Origin: Polytrichum commune
Lineage: Eukaryota; Streptophyta; Polytrichopsida; Polytrichales; Polytrichaceae
DNA: 60,000 nucleotides
Reading direction: 5' to 3'
Assembly: GCA_950295325.1 (NCBI GenBank)
Contig: OX485805.1
Span: forward strand, 15,985,501 to 16,045,500
The translations under genes and the position numbers were made by a program. Every line of letters starts with the position of its first letter. Position 1 is the first letter of the stretch. The notes under the pieces are model-generated. The model was not told the DNA's origin, made no database searches, and saw only the letters and a program-made list of their open reading frames with translations. Positions 1 to 11,450 of the stretch are shown in pieces.

Positions 1-167
1 TATACCCGAGCGTTAGCTTCGAAGCGAGTTGGACAAGGTTTTGCAAATTTTTCTAGAGATAGGTGGGATTGGAGTCGTACTTATTTTCGATCTGTGGTAA
101 GTGAAACTCATTGATCTGAATGCCATGGAGATGGTGAAAAACACTCAATCTGCATCGTAGTTTAGCT
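1..167 (+). promoter_or_regulatory. 5' leader of GUF1 with two short upstream ORFs
   Basis: This is the sequence just upstream of the GUF1 start codon at 168. Two ATGs precede it: one at 120 opening a 5-codon frame that stops at 137, and one at 125 opening an 11-codon frame that stops at 160. Neither is in frame with GUF1. If the transcript includes them, they would be small uORFs that could dampen translation. A GTAAGT-like string near 97-102 could also be a 5'UTR splice donor, which would remove them. The transcription start is not visible. Confidence 0.4.
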
Positions 168-3100
168 ATGGTGGGACTGACGCAAACCTCTGCAGTTGGA
201 AAACTCTGCCGAGCTTTAACCTCCATTCACTATGGTAGCAATGTCACCAGGTTTAGAACTTCATTCTGGTCACAGCCAAGATGGCTTAGATGTGGAAATG
301 GAGGTAGAATGTGGGAGAGAAGGGAAGAGATGTCGACAGATGTAGTGGGGGTGGAGGTGGAGGCAGGGGAGAAAGAGGTTAAGGTGGATTTGACTCAGTA
401 TCCTCCACGAGTAGTGAGGAATTTCTCCATAATTGCTCATGTCGACCATGGGAAGTCGACGTTGGCGGATCGGTTGTTGGAGCAGACAGGCACCATTCGA
501 AAAGGGCATGGGCAGCCTCAGTTCTTGGACAAATTGCAGGTATGTTGAGAGGAAGGAATAAGAGTATTGTCATTTAGGACATATGAATGATTCATCTATG
601 GGAAGTAGAGCAATTTATGACTCGATTACTGTAAGACTTTTACTTATACTCTAGTACTCATGAAGGTAGGGGATGCTTTGACCCCCAAATTCTCGGTACC
701 TTCAACGTACATTACCTATTAATCTTGCACAGTATGTCGAGAATCAGTTAACTTATGTTTTTATGCCAGGTGTGTTCAGAATAAGAAACAAGAGAAGTGT
801 CATTTAGGACATGTGAATGAAATATCCATGGGAATTAGAGCAATTTATGAACTGATTACTGAAAGGCTTTTACTTAAACCCTAGTGCTCATATGAAGGAA
901 CGAGATGGCTGGCCCCAAATACTGGGTACCTTCGAAGTTAGAGTACCTAGTAATTTTGCACAGAATGATAAATGGAAATGTCGAGAATCAGTGTACCTAA
1001 TTATTGTGTTCAGAAAAGAAATAGGAGAGTGCCATTTAGAACATGTGAATGATACATTTATGGAAAATAGAGCAATTTATGACTTGACTACTCAAACCCT
1101 AGTGCTCATATGAAGGAAGGAGCAGCTGTGACCCCCAAATCAACAGTACCTTCAAAGTGCATTACCTAATAATCTTGCACAGAGTATCTTCTACGGAAAT
1201 ATCGAGTATTGGTTAACCTAAGTTGTTATGGCCGGTATGTTTAGAAAGAAACAAGAGTGCCATTTAGGACATGTAGATGACACATCTATGGGAAGCAGAG
1301 CAATTTATGACTTGATCACTCAAACCCTAGTGCTCGTATGGAGGGAGGAGATGCTAGACCCCAAATCCTGGGTAAATTCAAAGTAGAGTGCCTATTAATC
1401 TTGCACAAGGTATCATCTATGGTATCCACCAGTAAGTCAAATGGAAATGTCGATAATCAGTTAACCAAATTGTTGTTATGGCAGGTTTGTTTAGGAAGGA
1501 AACAAGGGAATTGTCATTCAGGACATCTGAATGACACATCCATGAGAAGTAGAGCAATTGTGACTTGACTACTGAAAGGCTCTTACTCAAACCCTCGTGC
1601 TGACATGAAGGAAGAAGATGTTGTGATCCCAAATCCTGGGTACCTTTAAAGGATAGCACCTAAGTAATCTTGCACAGAGTATCATCATCTATGGTATGCA
1701 CCAGTAACTTAAATGGGAATGTTGTGAATCAGTTGACCAAATTGTTGTTCTCGCAGGTGGAGAGAGAGAGGGGTATTACTGTAAAAGCACAAACCGCAAC
1801 TATGTTTTACAATCATAGACCGCAAGGGAGTGTTCATGAGCGATTTCTTCTCAATCTGATCGATACCCCTGGTCACGTCGATTTCAGTTACGAGGTTTCC
1901 AGATCACTTGCAGCCTGTCAAGGTGTATTGTTGCTCGTGGATGCAGCCCAAGGCGTGCAAGCACAGACTGTGGCAAATTTCTACTTGGCCTTTGAGGCCG
2001 ACCTTGCAATTATTCCTGTGATCAACAAAATTGACCAACTGAATGCTGATCCAGAGAGTGTGAAGGCACAATTAAAGTCAATATTCGATCTCGACCCACA
2101 AAATGTGCTTCTTACATCGGCCAAAACAGGGCAAGGTCTAGAACATGTTCTCCCAGCTGTGATTGAGAGGATACCACAACCTAAAGGAGTTATTGAATCG
2201 CCGCTCCGCATGTTGTTGCTCGATTCCTACTATGACGAATACAAGGGTGTCATTTGCCATGTTGCTGTCGTGGATGGAGTTTTGAAACGGGGTGACAAGA
2301 TTGAGTCTGCTGCAACTCGGCAGAGCTATGAAATCATGGATGTTGGCATATTGTACCCAGAATTGACACCAACAGGGATACTATTGACAGGGCAGGTTGG
2401 GTAAGTGCACTTTTTTTCTTCGGGTAAGGGATCAGCATGAAAGACCTGAATTGTGATGCTTTCTTTTGCTTGTAGAGTAGAATGAGTGCCCATTCCAAGG
2501 GTATTCAGGTTTCTGTTCATTTCTGTTCAGGTTTCCAGCTCCCTTCCTGTTGAAATTCAAAGTGGTTTTGTATATAATTCTCTTTGGGGCTTTCAGGTAT
2601 GTAGTTACTGGCATGCGCTCTACACGGGAAGCACGTATTGGTGATACGTTGTTCCATGCATGCACTGTTGTCGAACCCCTTCCAGGTACCTATTTTCTAT
2701 CTAATTATTTTACTATCTTTCAATTCTTGCTAATGGCTATGATACCTTAGAGCCTTGTTTTTCTCCCTCAAATCCATTAATTGGCCCTTCGATTATATAG
2801 ATCAGGTTAACCTTTCCTTATGTCTGTCCAAATGAAGTGAAAACTGATTAATTATTCAGAAAACGTGAGAATATCTGTGAGTAAATAATCTTATTCTAAT
2901 TTTGTCATGTATATATATAAGACAGCATTTGAGCTCAATAGAATTCTCATTTACAAAATGATGATATTCTAAATCCATGTATGTTAGTTTGAAGCGATAC
3001 CCATATGTTTGTAGCCAAACGCGTCTTCTTTAGATGTAACCAATGTGATTCTTCTGGAGCTCACAAGGTTCAATGTGTATGCTTCCACACTTGATGTATT

Positions 3101-6100
3101 ATGTGGACACATCAGTGGCAGGTTTTTTTGTGAAGTTAGTTTCCTGTGGAACATAAGCAAAATGTGCTCTGAATTGGGTGACATACCTGATATCTGCAGG
3201 TTTTAAGTCTGCAAAGCATATGGTGTTCGCTGGAGTATATCCTGCTGATGGTTCAGATTATGAGGCCCTCTGCCATGCCATGGATCGTTTAACTTGCAAT
3301 GATGCAAGTGTTTCAATAGCTAAAGAGAGCAGTGGAGCCCTTGGCATTGGATTCAGGTGTGGGCTACACACTCTTTGGCCTTTACCAGTTTTTTAACAAT
3401 ATTAGGTAACCTTTCCAAGTTTTTGTAAAGTCTAGGTTACACCATCTTCTAATAGTTTTCTCCTACTGATGTGGATAGGTGTGGTTTTCTTGGGCTTCTC
3501 CACATGGATGTCTTTCATCAGCGCCTGGAACAGGTGGGGCTTTTTGGGGCACATATTTTCTTCTTCATGTGATAGAACAACTGAGCGACATTGTATAATA
3601 GATTGGAATCCCTGGGTCACAAAGCAACTGAGCACTAGAACGTAGTCAGCATCATTTCTGGTCATGTATTTTTGCTTCAAGTGTTCTCTCATGATACCTA
3701 CTTCTTACACCTCTTAACAAATGATACATGTCTGCACTGTGACTCTTGGCCTGGGTTATCTCAGGAATATGGAGCTCAAGTGATCACAACGTCACCAACA
3801 GTTCCATATATTTTTGAATATTCAGATGGGAGGTACAACGCATAAATTATACAGACTTTGCATGTGGTTTTCTGTTTGTAGTGCCAAGTTACAGAAAGGC
3901 GAGAATCTCAGAGTGTAGTCTTTGAATATCATAAGAGGCTAATCTGTTGGTGGTATCTACATGGATTCTGCACTACGTTTTCAGTGAAATCATAAACTGG
4001 CCATTGTTATGTAGAAAGTGAGATATTATCATGAGTCCGGAACCTTTTTGACCGTTGTTGCATGAATCTATCTAAAACCTAAGGAAGTTACCTGGGGTGG
4101 ATAACCATTTGCAGCAAGGTCACCATTCAAAATCCAGCGGCTTTGCCATCAAATCCTGGGAAAAGAGTTGTGGCATGTTTTGAGCCAACAGTGATGGCAA
4201 CCATAATCACTCCTAGTGAGTAAGCCCCCTGAGATCAATCCTCTGCTTATCAAAGTTTTATTTAGTAGACCAAATTGGCATTTTTGGGAGGATTCTAGCC
4301 TGTCATTGAGCTGTATGTTTGGCTTTAAAAAGTACCAGCTTTGTGATGTTTTCATGTTGCTGTGTATCTGAGTTGTCTGATTAATCAATTAATTTGGGTG
4401 AATCAGGTATGTAGGCAGTCTTATGACACTCTGCTCAGAGAGGCGTGGCCAACAAACAGAATACTCATTTGTTGATGGGTAATCTCCAACTCCTTTGTTC
4501 ATACTGATGAAAGTTGTGGAGTTTCAAATTTGAATGGTGATGTTTCATTACTTCTGATAATTATGCTTCGGTACAGGAATTGATATCTGCTTTAAATACA
4601 GACTGCAATGTTGGACTCATTGTTAATGTATTGCCATGTACAGGCAGCGTGCAATGCTCAAATATAGAATGCCACTGCGGGAAGTAGTTATAGATTTCTA
4701 CAATGAGCTGAAGAGTATCACCTCGGGCTATGCTTCATTTGATTATGAAGAAGCTGAGTAAGTGAATAATTATTGGCATTCTCCAGTTTTAGCAAGCATT
4801 ATGTTTGAAGTCATCTTAGCAAGAATTTTTCTTATATTCACATTAATAAATTTTGTCCTTGTAATTTAGTTGATTATGATGCTTAGAATCAAATGTTAAT
4901 GCTTTTAATTTTTAATTTTTTTAATCTCTGCTTCGCAGATATCAGGAATCAGATCTCGTTAAACTTGATCTCTTGCTGAATGGACAAGCTGTGGATGCAT
5001 TGGCTACTATTGTCCACCGCACTAAGGCTCATCATGTTGGCCGAGAGCTCTGTGAAAAACTCAAAAAAGTTCTTGACAGGTCGGGTTTCATCTTTCCCCA
5101 TAAACTTTCTCCTTTCAAGCACAGTAACCTTTAATACTTCCGTTTTGTTGAAATGGACAAGAAGTGCACTTTGTTTAATCCAAATTTAGGCTCACTATGT
5201 AACTTTTCTGATGCTGCTGGGGTTGCCTTCTGCAGGCAAATGTTTGAGGTGGCCATCCAGGCTTCCATTGGTTCCAAAGTAGTTGCCCGTGAAACGTAAG
5301 TTGCCATTAAGTGCTTCAACCCCTCCATTGTTGGTTACTTTGGTACATCTTACTTCATATGGCAATGGGTCCTGCTTGGCTTTGAACTTGACACTGCGAA
5401 AGATCACATTATGGGGACCCTGGTTCAGCATACTGAAATCTAAAGAGTTGCTCCATATGGGACCTAATAACAACTTATGTTTTGCAAAGGGAGAGAGTTT
5501 ATCTTTTGTTAATGTACCTCCGAAGATATCAGTGTTGCTCCTTATCAGGATTCACATCTTTCTGCCAAATTTTTTGATATTGGTCTTGTTTTAAATCCCA
5601 TTCAGCTCATTAGAGTTATCCTCTAACTCAACATGGCTTTTGGTTGGGAGTTGGTTGTTTTGCATTCAACACCTTCCATGTTCGGTAAGTTTTTGGTGTG
5701 TGCTTGGAGGTAATGCGGGGGTTTGAACAAAGAATATTCTATATTGGTTCATAGAGTGGTCAAACTCATATTGACATCCCAAGAGGTGCTAAAATAAGCC
5801 TACTCAATGAACTAGGATAGGTTTTTCTTGATTGAAATTGAGACACTACCTCCAAGCATGCCTCACAACTGGAAAGGAAATATGGTATTAGAGCTATCCT
5901 CTTAACTTAACATGGCTTTTGGTCGAAGTTGGTTGTTTAGCATTCAACACCTTCCATGTTCAGTAAGTTTTTGGTGCCTGCTTGGAGGTAATGTGGGGGT
6001 TTGAATGAAGAACATTCTATATCGGTTCATTGAGGGCCAAACTCATTTGGGCATGTCAAGAGGTGCCAAAATGAGTTTGGCTCCCAATGAACCAATATAG

Positions 6101-6574
6101 AATGTTCTTCGGTAAAACCTCCACACCGTCTCCAGGCATGCACCGAAAACCTACTAAACAAGGAAAGTATCATCTGCAAAACCACCAACCCCTGACCAAA
6201 ACTCTGGTTTAATTACAGGTAACTCTATTGCATGCAAAATTACCATGAAAAATTGTAGGGGACCAAGGCCCGATGAAAAGCTCCATTGAGCCAAAGGATA
6301 ACTCTATTGGTGTCTGTTCTGTCATTTTCAACTAAACTTGGATGCATATGAGTTCTGAGAATCTGAATTTATTTATTTATTTATTTATTTGTTTCATTGC
6401 AGGCTACCTGCAATGAGGAAGAATGTGCTGGCCAAGTGCTATGGAGGGGATGTAAGCCGGAAGAGGAAGCTACTGCAGAAGCAAAAGGAAGGGAAGAAAC
6501 GGATGAAACGAGTTGGTAATGTGGACATTCCACAGGAGGCATTCCACTCACTGCTTAAAACTTCCTCCAATTAA
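168..6574 (+). CDS. GUF1: Mitochondrial GUF1/LepA (EF4) translation factor, 12 exons
   Basis: Exons: 168-539, 1757-2400, 2597-2685, 3200-3356, 3479-3533, 3765-3832, 4115-4219, 4407-4478, 4644-4757, 4939-5079, 5236-5295 and 6403-6574. All introns are GT-AG. The lengths sum to 2049 nt, giving 682 aa, normal for the family. The protein is a LepA/EF4 GTPase, known to act on translating ribosomes and to promote back-translocation. Visible motifs are the P-loop AHVDHGKST (residues 90-98), switch I/II strings RERGIT and DTPGH (160-164) and NKID (214-217). After these come the LepA-specific middle and the basic C-terminal domain ([19 protein letters not shown]). The first ~50 residues are Arg/Ser-rich and nearly lack acidic residues, like a mitochondrial presequence. 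The [12 protein letters not shown] stretch also fits mitochondrial GUF1 better than the plastid LepA paralogue. The gene looks intact. Intron 1 and the last intron carry repeats described separately. Confidence 0.95.
540..1756 (+). repeat. Five ~230-270 bp tandem units filling GUF1 intron 1
   Basis: The intron consists of five diverged direct repeats starting near 540, 770, 1006, 1235 and 1485. Each has the same order of landmarks: a donor-like GTRTGTT start, a CATTTAGGACAT motif (about 570, 800, 1030, 1260, 1512), a GAGCAATTTATGAC motif, an AACCCTAGTGCTCATATG motif, an AATCTTGCACAG motif and an AATCAGTTAACC tract ending in a NCAG-like acceptor. The first unit starts exactly at the real donor and the last ends exactly at the real acceptor. 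Internal borders at 769/770 and 1484/1485 are intact AG|GT; the border at 1234/1235 is CG|GT and the one near 1005 is eroded. No coding potential is evident. Confidence 0.9.
5597..6180 (+). repeat. Foldback/MITE-like repeats in the last GUF1 intron
   Basis: A ~200-bp sequence occurs twice as a direct repeat (about 5605-5800 and 5890-6065), marked by CATGGCTTTTGGT, CACCTTCCATGTTC and GGAGGTAATG. The second copy continues into a near-complementary arm: 5952-6048 pairs with 6067-6165 around a short loop, for example AAGAACATTCTATAT against its complement at 6096-6110. Transcribed, this could form a long hairpin inside the intron. The same module recurs at about 9480-9590. The family is unrecognised. 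Confidence 0.75.
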
Positions 6575-8133
6575 GTCAGTCCTGTGCATGTTATGTGCAG
6601 TATCTTATGAGGTTGTATTGTAATCATTTATCACTGGTAAAGATATAAGATCATTTCTCAAGAATCTGGAAACCATATTATTCTTGTATCTCGTTTTGGG
6701 TTGTTTGTTGTTAAATATGCTTGAAAGCCTTAAGGAAGTTACATTATAAATCTCTATATTCATTCATTGACACATTGATTCAATCACATAACATAAATAC
6801 TAGTAATCAATTCCTATCATAGTATTCCAATGGATCAGGCCTTCATCAAACGAACGCTTTCAGACCCTTGTTCTAAACCACCTTATGATCTGCAATAAAT
6901 CTGATCTGATCTCATTGATTGTCCTATTTATGAACTTCTCGAGCTCAATGGAATGGACTGCTATTCATATTGAGTGGACATCAAGAATTTGAGTGCATCA
7001 TCCATCACCACAAAGAGAACTTCAGCTGTTTTATCGAATTTCCATTTAAATAAAATGTTTGTGGATTTATGGAGAAAGCATCACCCTGGAGATTCTTTGT
7101 TGAGTATGATGATATAGCTCCACAATGGAATTTTCAAACATTTGAGCTTTATCAAACATCCCTGGGCAGGGTCTTCATCAATTATTATGCTTGTGCTCAA
7201 CTCTGGGGTTTCCCTGTTGTAATGGTTCCAGTCTTGGGGTCTTCCACTGACAGCGTCACTATGACTCATTAATTTAAAGATTCATCTAAGCAAGCCTAAG
7301 GAAATTGAGCCTATCTCAAGTGAGGTAGAGAACCCTCGAATAGTTTCCCAAGAGCTTGATGAGCCACAGATGAAAGAAGAGTTGCACAAAGTTGGTTGAG
7401 ACTCGAGAGGTGTCTGGTGCTCATGGGAAATGGCCCAAGAGTAAAGACCAGGTCAGCTCCTGTCTAAATAGCTCCAGTGATTGTGAGATTTATCAGCAAG
7501 CCTGTGCTACCAAGCATTGAAAGCACTGCTGAAAACAGATACACTATCCTTCGAATCTTGATGGTGAGAAAATCCGATTTGGCTGATTCCAATGTGGATA
7601 TGGTTGTATATACTTAAGCACTGCTTCATGTAACAGTTTACAGACTAGAGTTGAATATGAAGCACCAGACACCTCTGAAAGAAGCCAAAGTTGAATGTTA
7701 CAACCTATGATAAATAGAGAGATATAAATGGAGGCAAGCATAAATGAAGAGCCTTTTGCCAATAAGCTACCACCAGTTTTCAGCTGAGGACACACAATCT
7801 ATGTTTTATATATACTATGTGCAAGGAAGATATTACAGCCTTCACAAACCTCAATTATCACAGGTGAAATCATTCATCAATATGCTACATCTGGCCAACT
7901 TATACTTATAATCTTTAATGGAAAAATGAATTAGCAATTAGGCCTGTCATATGTGACACAATCAACTTGAAAGGATTGAGGGGTTGTTTGCATCATGAAG
8001 TGTGACCATGGAAAAATACCTCTTGACAATGGACAACTTCATGGTCCTTGATGTAAACAACCCTGAGTTACAACATCTTATGTTTGCAAATGGCACCACA
8101 AATCCAACTCACACTTGAAACCTTTCAAAGCCA
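6575..8133. other. GUF1 3' flank, source of a local segmental duplication; no convincing gene
   Basis: This covers the 3'UTR and downstream flank of GUF1. Blocks from 6240 to about 7150, and 7930-8000, are found again in the same order at 10755-11450. Short ORFs exist (for example 7069-7272 on + and 7795-7544 on -), but none has recognisable domains. A minus-strand strip at about 7150-6860 reads like decayed coding sequence when compared with its duplicate. That strip may be the remnant of a neighbouring gene. Confidence 0.5.
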
Positions 8134-8141
8134 GCTTCTTA

Positions 8142-8551
8142 CAGGGGGAGGTCACTTCATTGTCAAGTTGACACCACGTGCGGACAAAGTTTGCTACCCC
8201 TATATTACATGCCATATATAATTTTAAAATTTATGATATTTTTTCTACATATACATAACCATTGATAGTATCTTTTGTATATTTTTTTGAAATTTTTAGT
8301 CATCTTTATTTTTTCTAGTAATTGTTTTAGTTCAATTCTGTGTCATTCTAGTTAGAAATGGTATGTTTTATGAAAAAAACAAATCATCAAATTTAGTTAC
8401 CACTTTTAACTATGTCATAGGTATTGTGTATATCTACTCATGAAAAAAACTTGATAAAATTTTGACCCATTTTGGTGGTGCAACTTACCAAAAGAAGATT
8501 TTTTTTGGCCGCACGTGGTGTTCAACTTGACAATGGAGTGATCTACCCGTG
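8142..8551. mobile_element. hAT-type MITE, 410 bp, 8-bp TSD GCTTCTTA
   Basis: The element is flanked by the direct repeat GCTTCTTA at 8134-8141 and 8552-8559. Its termini are inverted: the left end starts CAGGGGGAGGTCACTTCATT and the right end, read inward on the other strand, starts CACGGGTAGATCACTCCATT. Both ends continue through TGTCAAGTTGA and CACCACGTGCGG. The interior is AT-rich and non-coding. The 8-bp duplication and CA-start termini fit the hAT superfamily. The ends match those of the larger element at 20328-22418, so the two probably share a transposase source. Confidence 0.88.
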
Positions 8552-8713
8552 GCTTCTTATTCTCACAAACGTGTCAAAGGCCTAGTTTATTTGATTCAGC
8601 AGTGAGCACTCAATTATATCTATCATTGGAGTCTGTCAAGAATGAGGCTTCTACTAGAAACAATTGATAAAATATATTAGACTCAAGCAAGACATGAAGG
8701 ATTATATATGGGG

Positions 8714-8940
8714 GATTGTTAAATCGACCACACATTGGTTAAAACGACCACATTCAACATGTAAGGTGTCGACTGGGCTATGACTTGTCATCCAAGTTGG
8801 CCAAATTTATTGATTTTAATACAAAGCTAATACCTTGGCCTTCTTCATAAGTGCACTGAAGAATCAATGACAAGTCATGTGACCTCACGATGCATCTCTG
8901 TGCTCGTTTTAACAAAATCTGTGGTCGATCTAACAATTCG
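8714..8940. mobile_element. MULE-type MITE, ~227 bp
   Basis: The ends are inverted repeats: GATTGTTAAATCGACC on the left, and GAATTGTTAGATCGACC inward from the right. The subterminal parts are also related (GACTTGTCAT on the left at about 8782, its inverse on the right at about 8868). A second copy lies at 57953-58182 and shows a clean 9-bp target duplication. Here the flanking duplication is blurred (TATATATGG versus TATAAATAA). There is no coding capacity. Confidence 0.8.
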
Positions 8941-10108
8941 CTATAAATAATATCAATTTTATGTACAATGCCTGATTTGTATTGGTGATTTGCACTTGAC
9001 TGTCAGGTGCAGATTGCTACCTATGTTGTAGCCCATACATTACCTTAAGGGCATGACTACACGCTGACTACATGTTGTACACCAAGCACAAACATTAAGG
9101 AGCTGGGTGTTAACCTTCAAGTTCACATGTCACTAGGTGTTTCTTGAAGGTGAGATAATTTAAGATGAACAACTTTTCGCATGTCGTTCAGAAAAAAGTT
9201 GTCACAAAACACATATTGATATACAATTAGCTACATTATGGCAACATGGCAAGTACAAACAACAACATTGAAGCACAAGTGTTCACATTTCTCAAAATTA
9301 CTTGCTTATTTTCAAACTCATCCAAAAATCTAGAATTACCTATATACCAATTGGATGCACAAAAGGAATATAATTTGGATGTTTCCCGTACATCATACAC
9401 ATAAGGAGGGATATTTTTAGATTAAGGATTGTATGTAGAGGAGGATTATTATGTAAGGCCTAGAAAATGTCATGCTCAATGGAGGTAGTGAGGAAGTTTG
9501 AACAAATAACATTTTATATGGGTTCATTTAGGGTCAAACCCATTTTCAATACTCAAGAGGCGTTAAAAAGAGTTTGGCACTCTATTGAAAGAATTGTAGC
9601 CATGCATACAATACATAATAAATATTATTCAAAATTACAGTGCTAGAGTAGCAAATGAATATCTGACACTCTCAAAGCAAAGTTGAGATAAGCAATGAAA
9701 TCCCAACAATCTTCATACACTTGTATGCTATTAGGCACTGTCAAACTTACAAAAGACTAAGCTACACTTGTAGAAGGCATTGCACCACCATGGCTATGGG
9801 GAAACATAGCACAACAACAACACGCCCACATGCATAGGGTGACTTAAGGTCACTAGATTTGAGTCTAACCAAAGGGGGGGTTTGAAGGACTCCCCGGCTA
9901 ATCATTGCAGTAAGTGCAAGCACCACTAACATAATGAAGCAGTCTATGGTCCTAGGGATTGCAAACTCCTTGAATGTTGATGCAAGATTCCACATAAGTG
10001 GTTATTGGAGTCATAGTGATGACCTTAGACCCTTCCAAATAGCTGAGTTGGAATCATCCATTACCCTCCATGAACCAAAATAGGTTGGTGTTCACTCAAA
10101 TTCAAACA
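8941..10108. other. No gene seen; carries a copy of the GUF1 last-intron repeat
   Basis: This is AT-rich intergenic sequence without a supported ORF. About 9480-9590 matches the GUF1 intron module at about 5985-6090 (GGAGGTAGTG, ACATTTTATATGGGTTCAT, CAAGAGGCG). It is the upstream-most recognisable block of the local duplication continued at 10690-11450. Confidence 0.5.
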
Positions 10109-10687
10109 CTACACTACATTTTCCTACAAGTGTGGGTTACCATTTGGAGCTACGTATTTTACCGAGAGTATCATTGTTTACCCAAATAAGATAAGTAAAT
10201 TAAATATGATATTTAGTGTCCTACGGTATTCAATGTCACTATGGTAACTTTTTGGATGACATTTTTTATGAATAAGTGAACAAATACTGTCATGGATGAT
10301 GGATGGGTTGGCCAAAACCCTACCTATTCTTGTCAGCAACTTGCAATGAAATATTATAACGGATGATTGAAATTTGGATGAAAAACCACTTGGTAATGAC
10401 AGTAATTGCAACGCTGTAAATCTATAATCCCCCCCAAAAATTACAAGGAATGACAAATAATGTTGGGTTAACATTTAGTGAACTTGGTGACACTATACCA
10501 CAGTTTACAATTAGTATTGAGCAAGACAATTAGAATTAGAGACACTAAATATCACATTTAGTGTAGTTAGTATGCACACCAAAGAATACGATATAAATTA
10601 GTTGGTAAAAAATATAATGTTGGTAGAAGTTATAGCAACATGTAACTCCAAATGGTAACCTGCACTAATAGGACAATTTGGTGTACC
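10109..10687. mobile_element. MITE with CTACACT-type termini, interrupted by a second MITE
   Basis: The left end (CTACACTACATTTTCC, then GTGTGGGTTACCATTTGGAG at about 10130-10149) and the right end (inverted, GGTTACCATTTGGAGTTACA at about 10638-10657) form terminal inverted repeats. The same TTAC-CATTTGGAGTTA ends are seen in the MITE at 18509-18733. The body is split by the inner element at 10195-10566. No ORF is supported. The superfamily is uncertain because I could not define a clean target duplication. Confidence 0.65.
10195..10566. mobile_element. MITE with near-palindromic terminal repeats, nested
   Basis: The termini carry TTAAATATGATATTTAGTGTC (left) and the inverse of CTACACTAAATGTGATATTT (right). 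The core ACTAAATA-TGA-TATTTAGT is itself an almost perfect palindrome. The interior aligns along its full length, in opposite orientation, with the copy at 22883-23265 (for example ATCATCCATGACA, CTTACAAGG and ATAATCCCCC motifs). It sits inside another MITE, so it inserted later. Confidence 0.82.
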
Positions 10688-10689
10688 TT

Positions 10690-11450
10690 CAAGCATGGCA
10701 CACAACAAGTGGAAAGAAATCAGTAATTTTGTATGCAAAACAAGCAAAGTAGAAACCATAGGGGACGACCTCCCAATGAAAAGTCCCATTGAGTTAAAAG
10801 GACAACTCTATTGCATCCGTTCTGTGATTTTCAACAAACTTAGATGCACGTGAGCTCTAAGAATCTAAATTTCTTATTTTTGCTAAACATGTTCTTGTAA
10901 CTCTCTTTTTTGTATTCTGATGTAAAAGAGCTTCAAAGCCTATGAGGCACGTAAGGAAGGTACTTCACAAATCTCTACATCTAATCATCAACACTCATTT
11001 ACATTGATTCAATCACATAGTATAACTACACCATCGAATCAATTTCTATCAAACATAGTATTGCAATATCAATCTTTTTTTAATTTTAGCAGGGACTGGG
11101 GCTCCACTAAACAAATGTTTTTCCACCATCGTTGTAGACCACTCTACGATGAGCAATAAAATCTGACCTGGTTTCAACGATTTCCCTATTAATGAACTTG
11201 TCCAGCTCAATGCAATGGAGCACTGCTGCCGTTGAGTCACCTTTCAAAAAGAAAGTGACAATCATCCATCACCGGTAGAGAACTTCAGCTGTTGCCTAAT
11301 CGAATTTCCATCTTTTGGAAACGTTTGTGGATTCTATGATGAAGCACCACTCTGAAGATTCTTCGTCGAGTATGATGATACAGCTCCGCACCTAAATTAG
11401 GCCTGTCATATATGTATATGTGACACAATCAACTTGAAAGGATTGAGTTA
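10690..11450. repeat. Duplicate of GUF1 3' intron and flank, lacking the last exon
   Basis: The block at 10755-10875 matches the GUF1 last intron at 6255-6370 (AGGGGAC, ATGAAAAG-CCCATTGAG, CTCTATTG, GTTCTGT-ATTTTCAAC). The sequence then jumps straight to the equivalent of the 3' flank: 10900-11400 matches 6690-7140, and 11398-11450 matches 7940-8000. The region equivalent to exon 12 (6403-6574) is missing. On the minus strand at about 11237-11110 an open stretch reads like the C-terminal end of a protein (ending NDGGKTFV), but it cannot be assigned. Confidence 0.8.
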
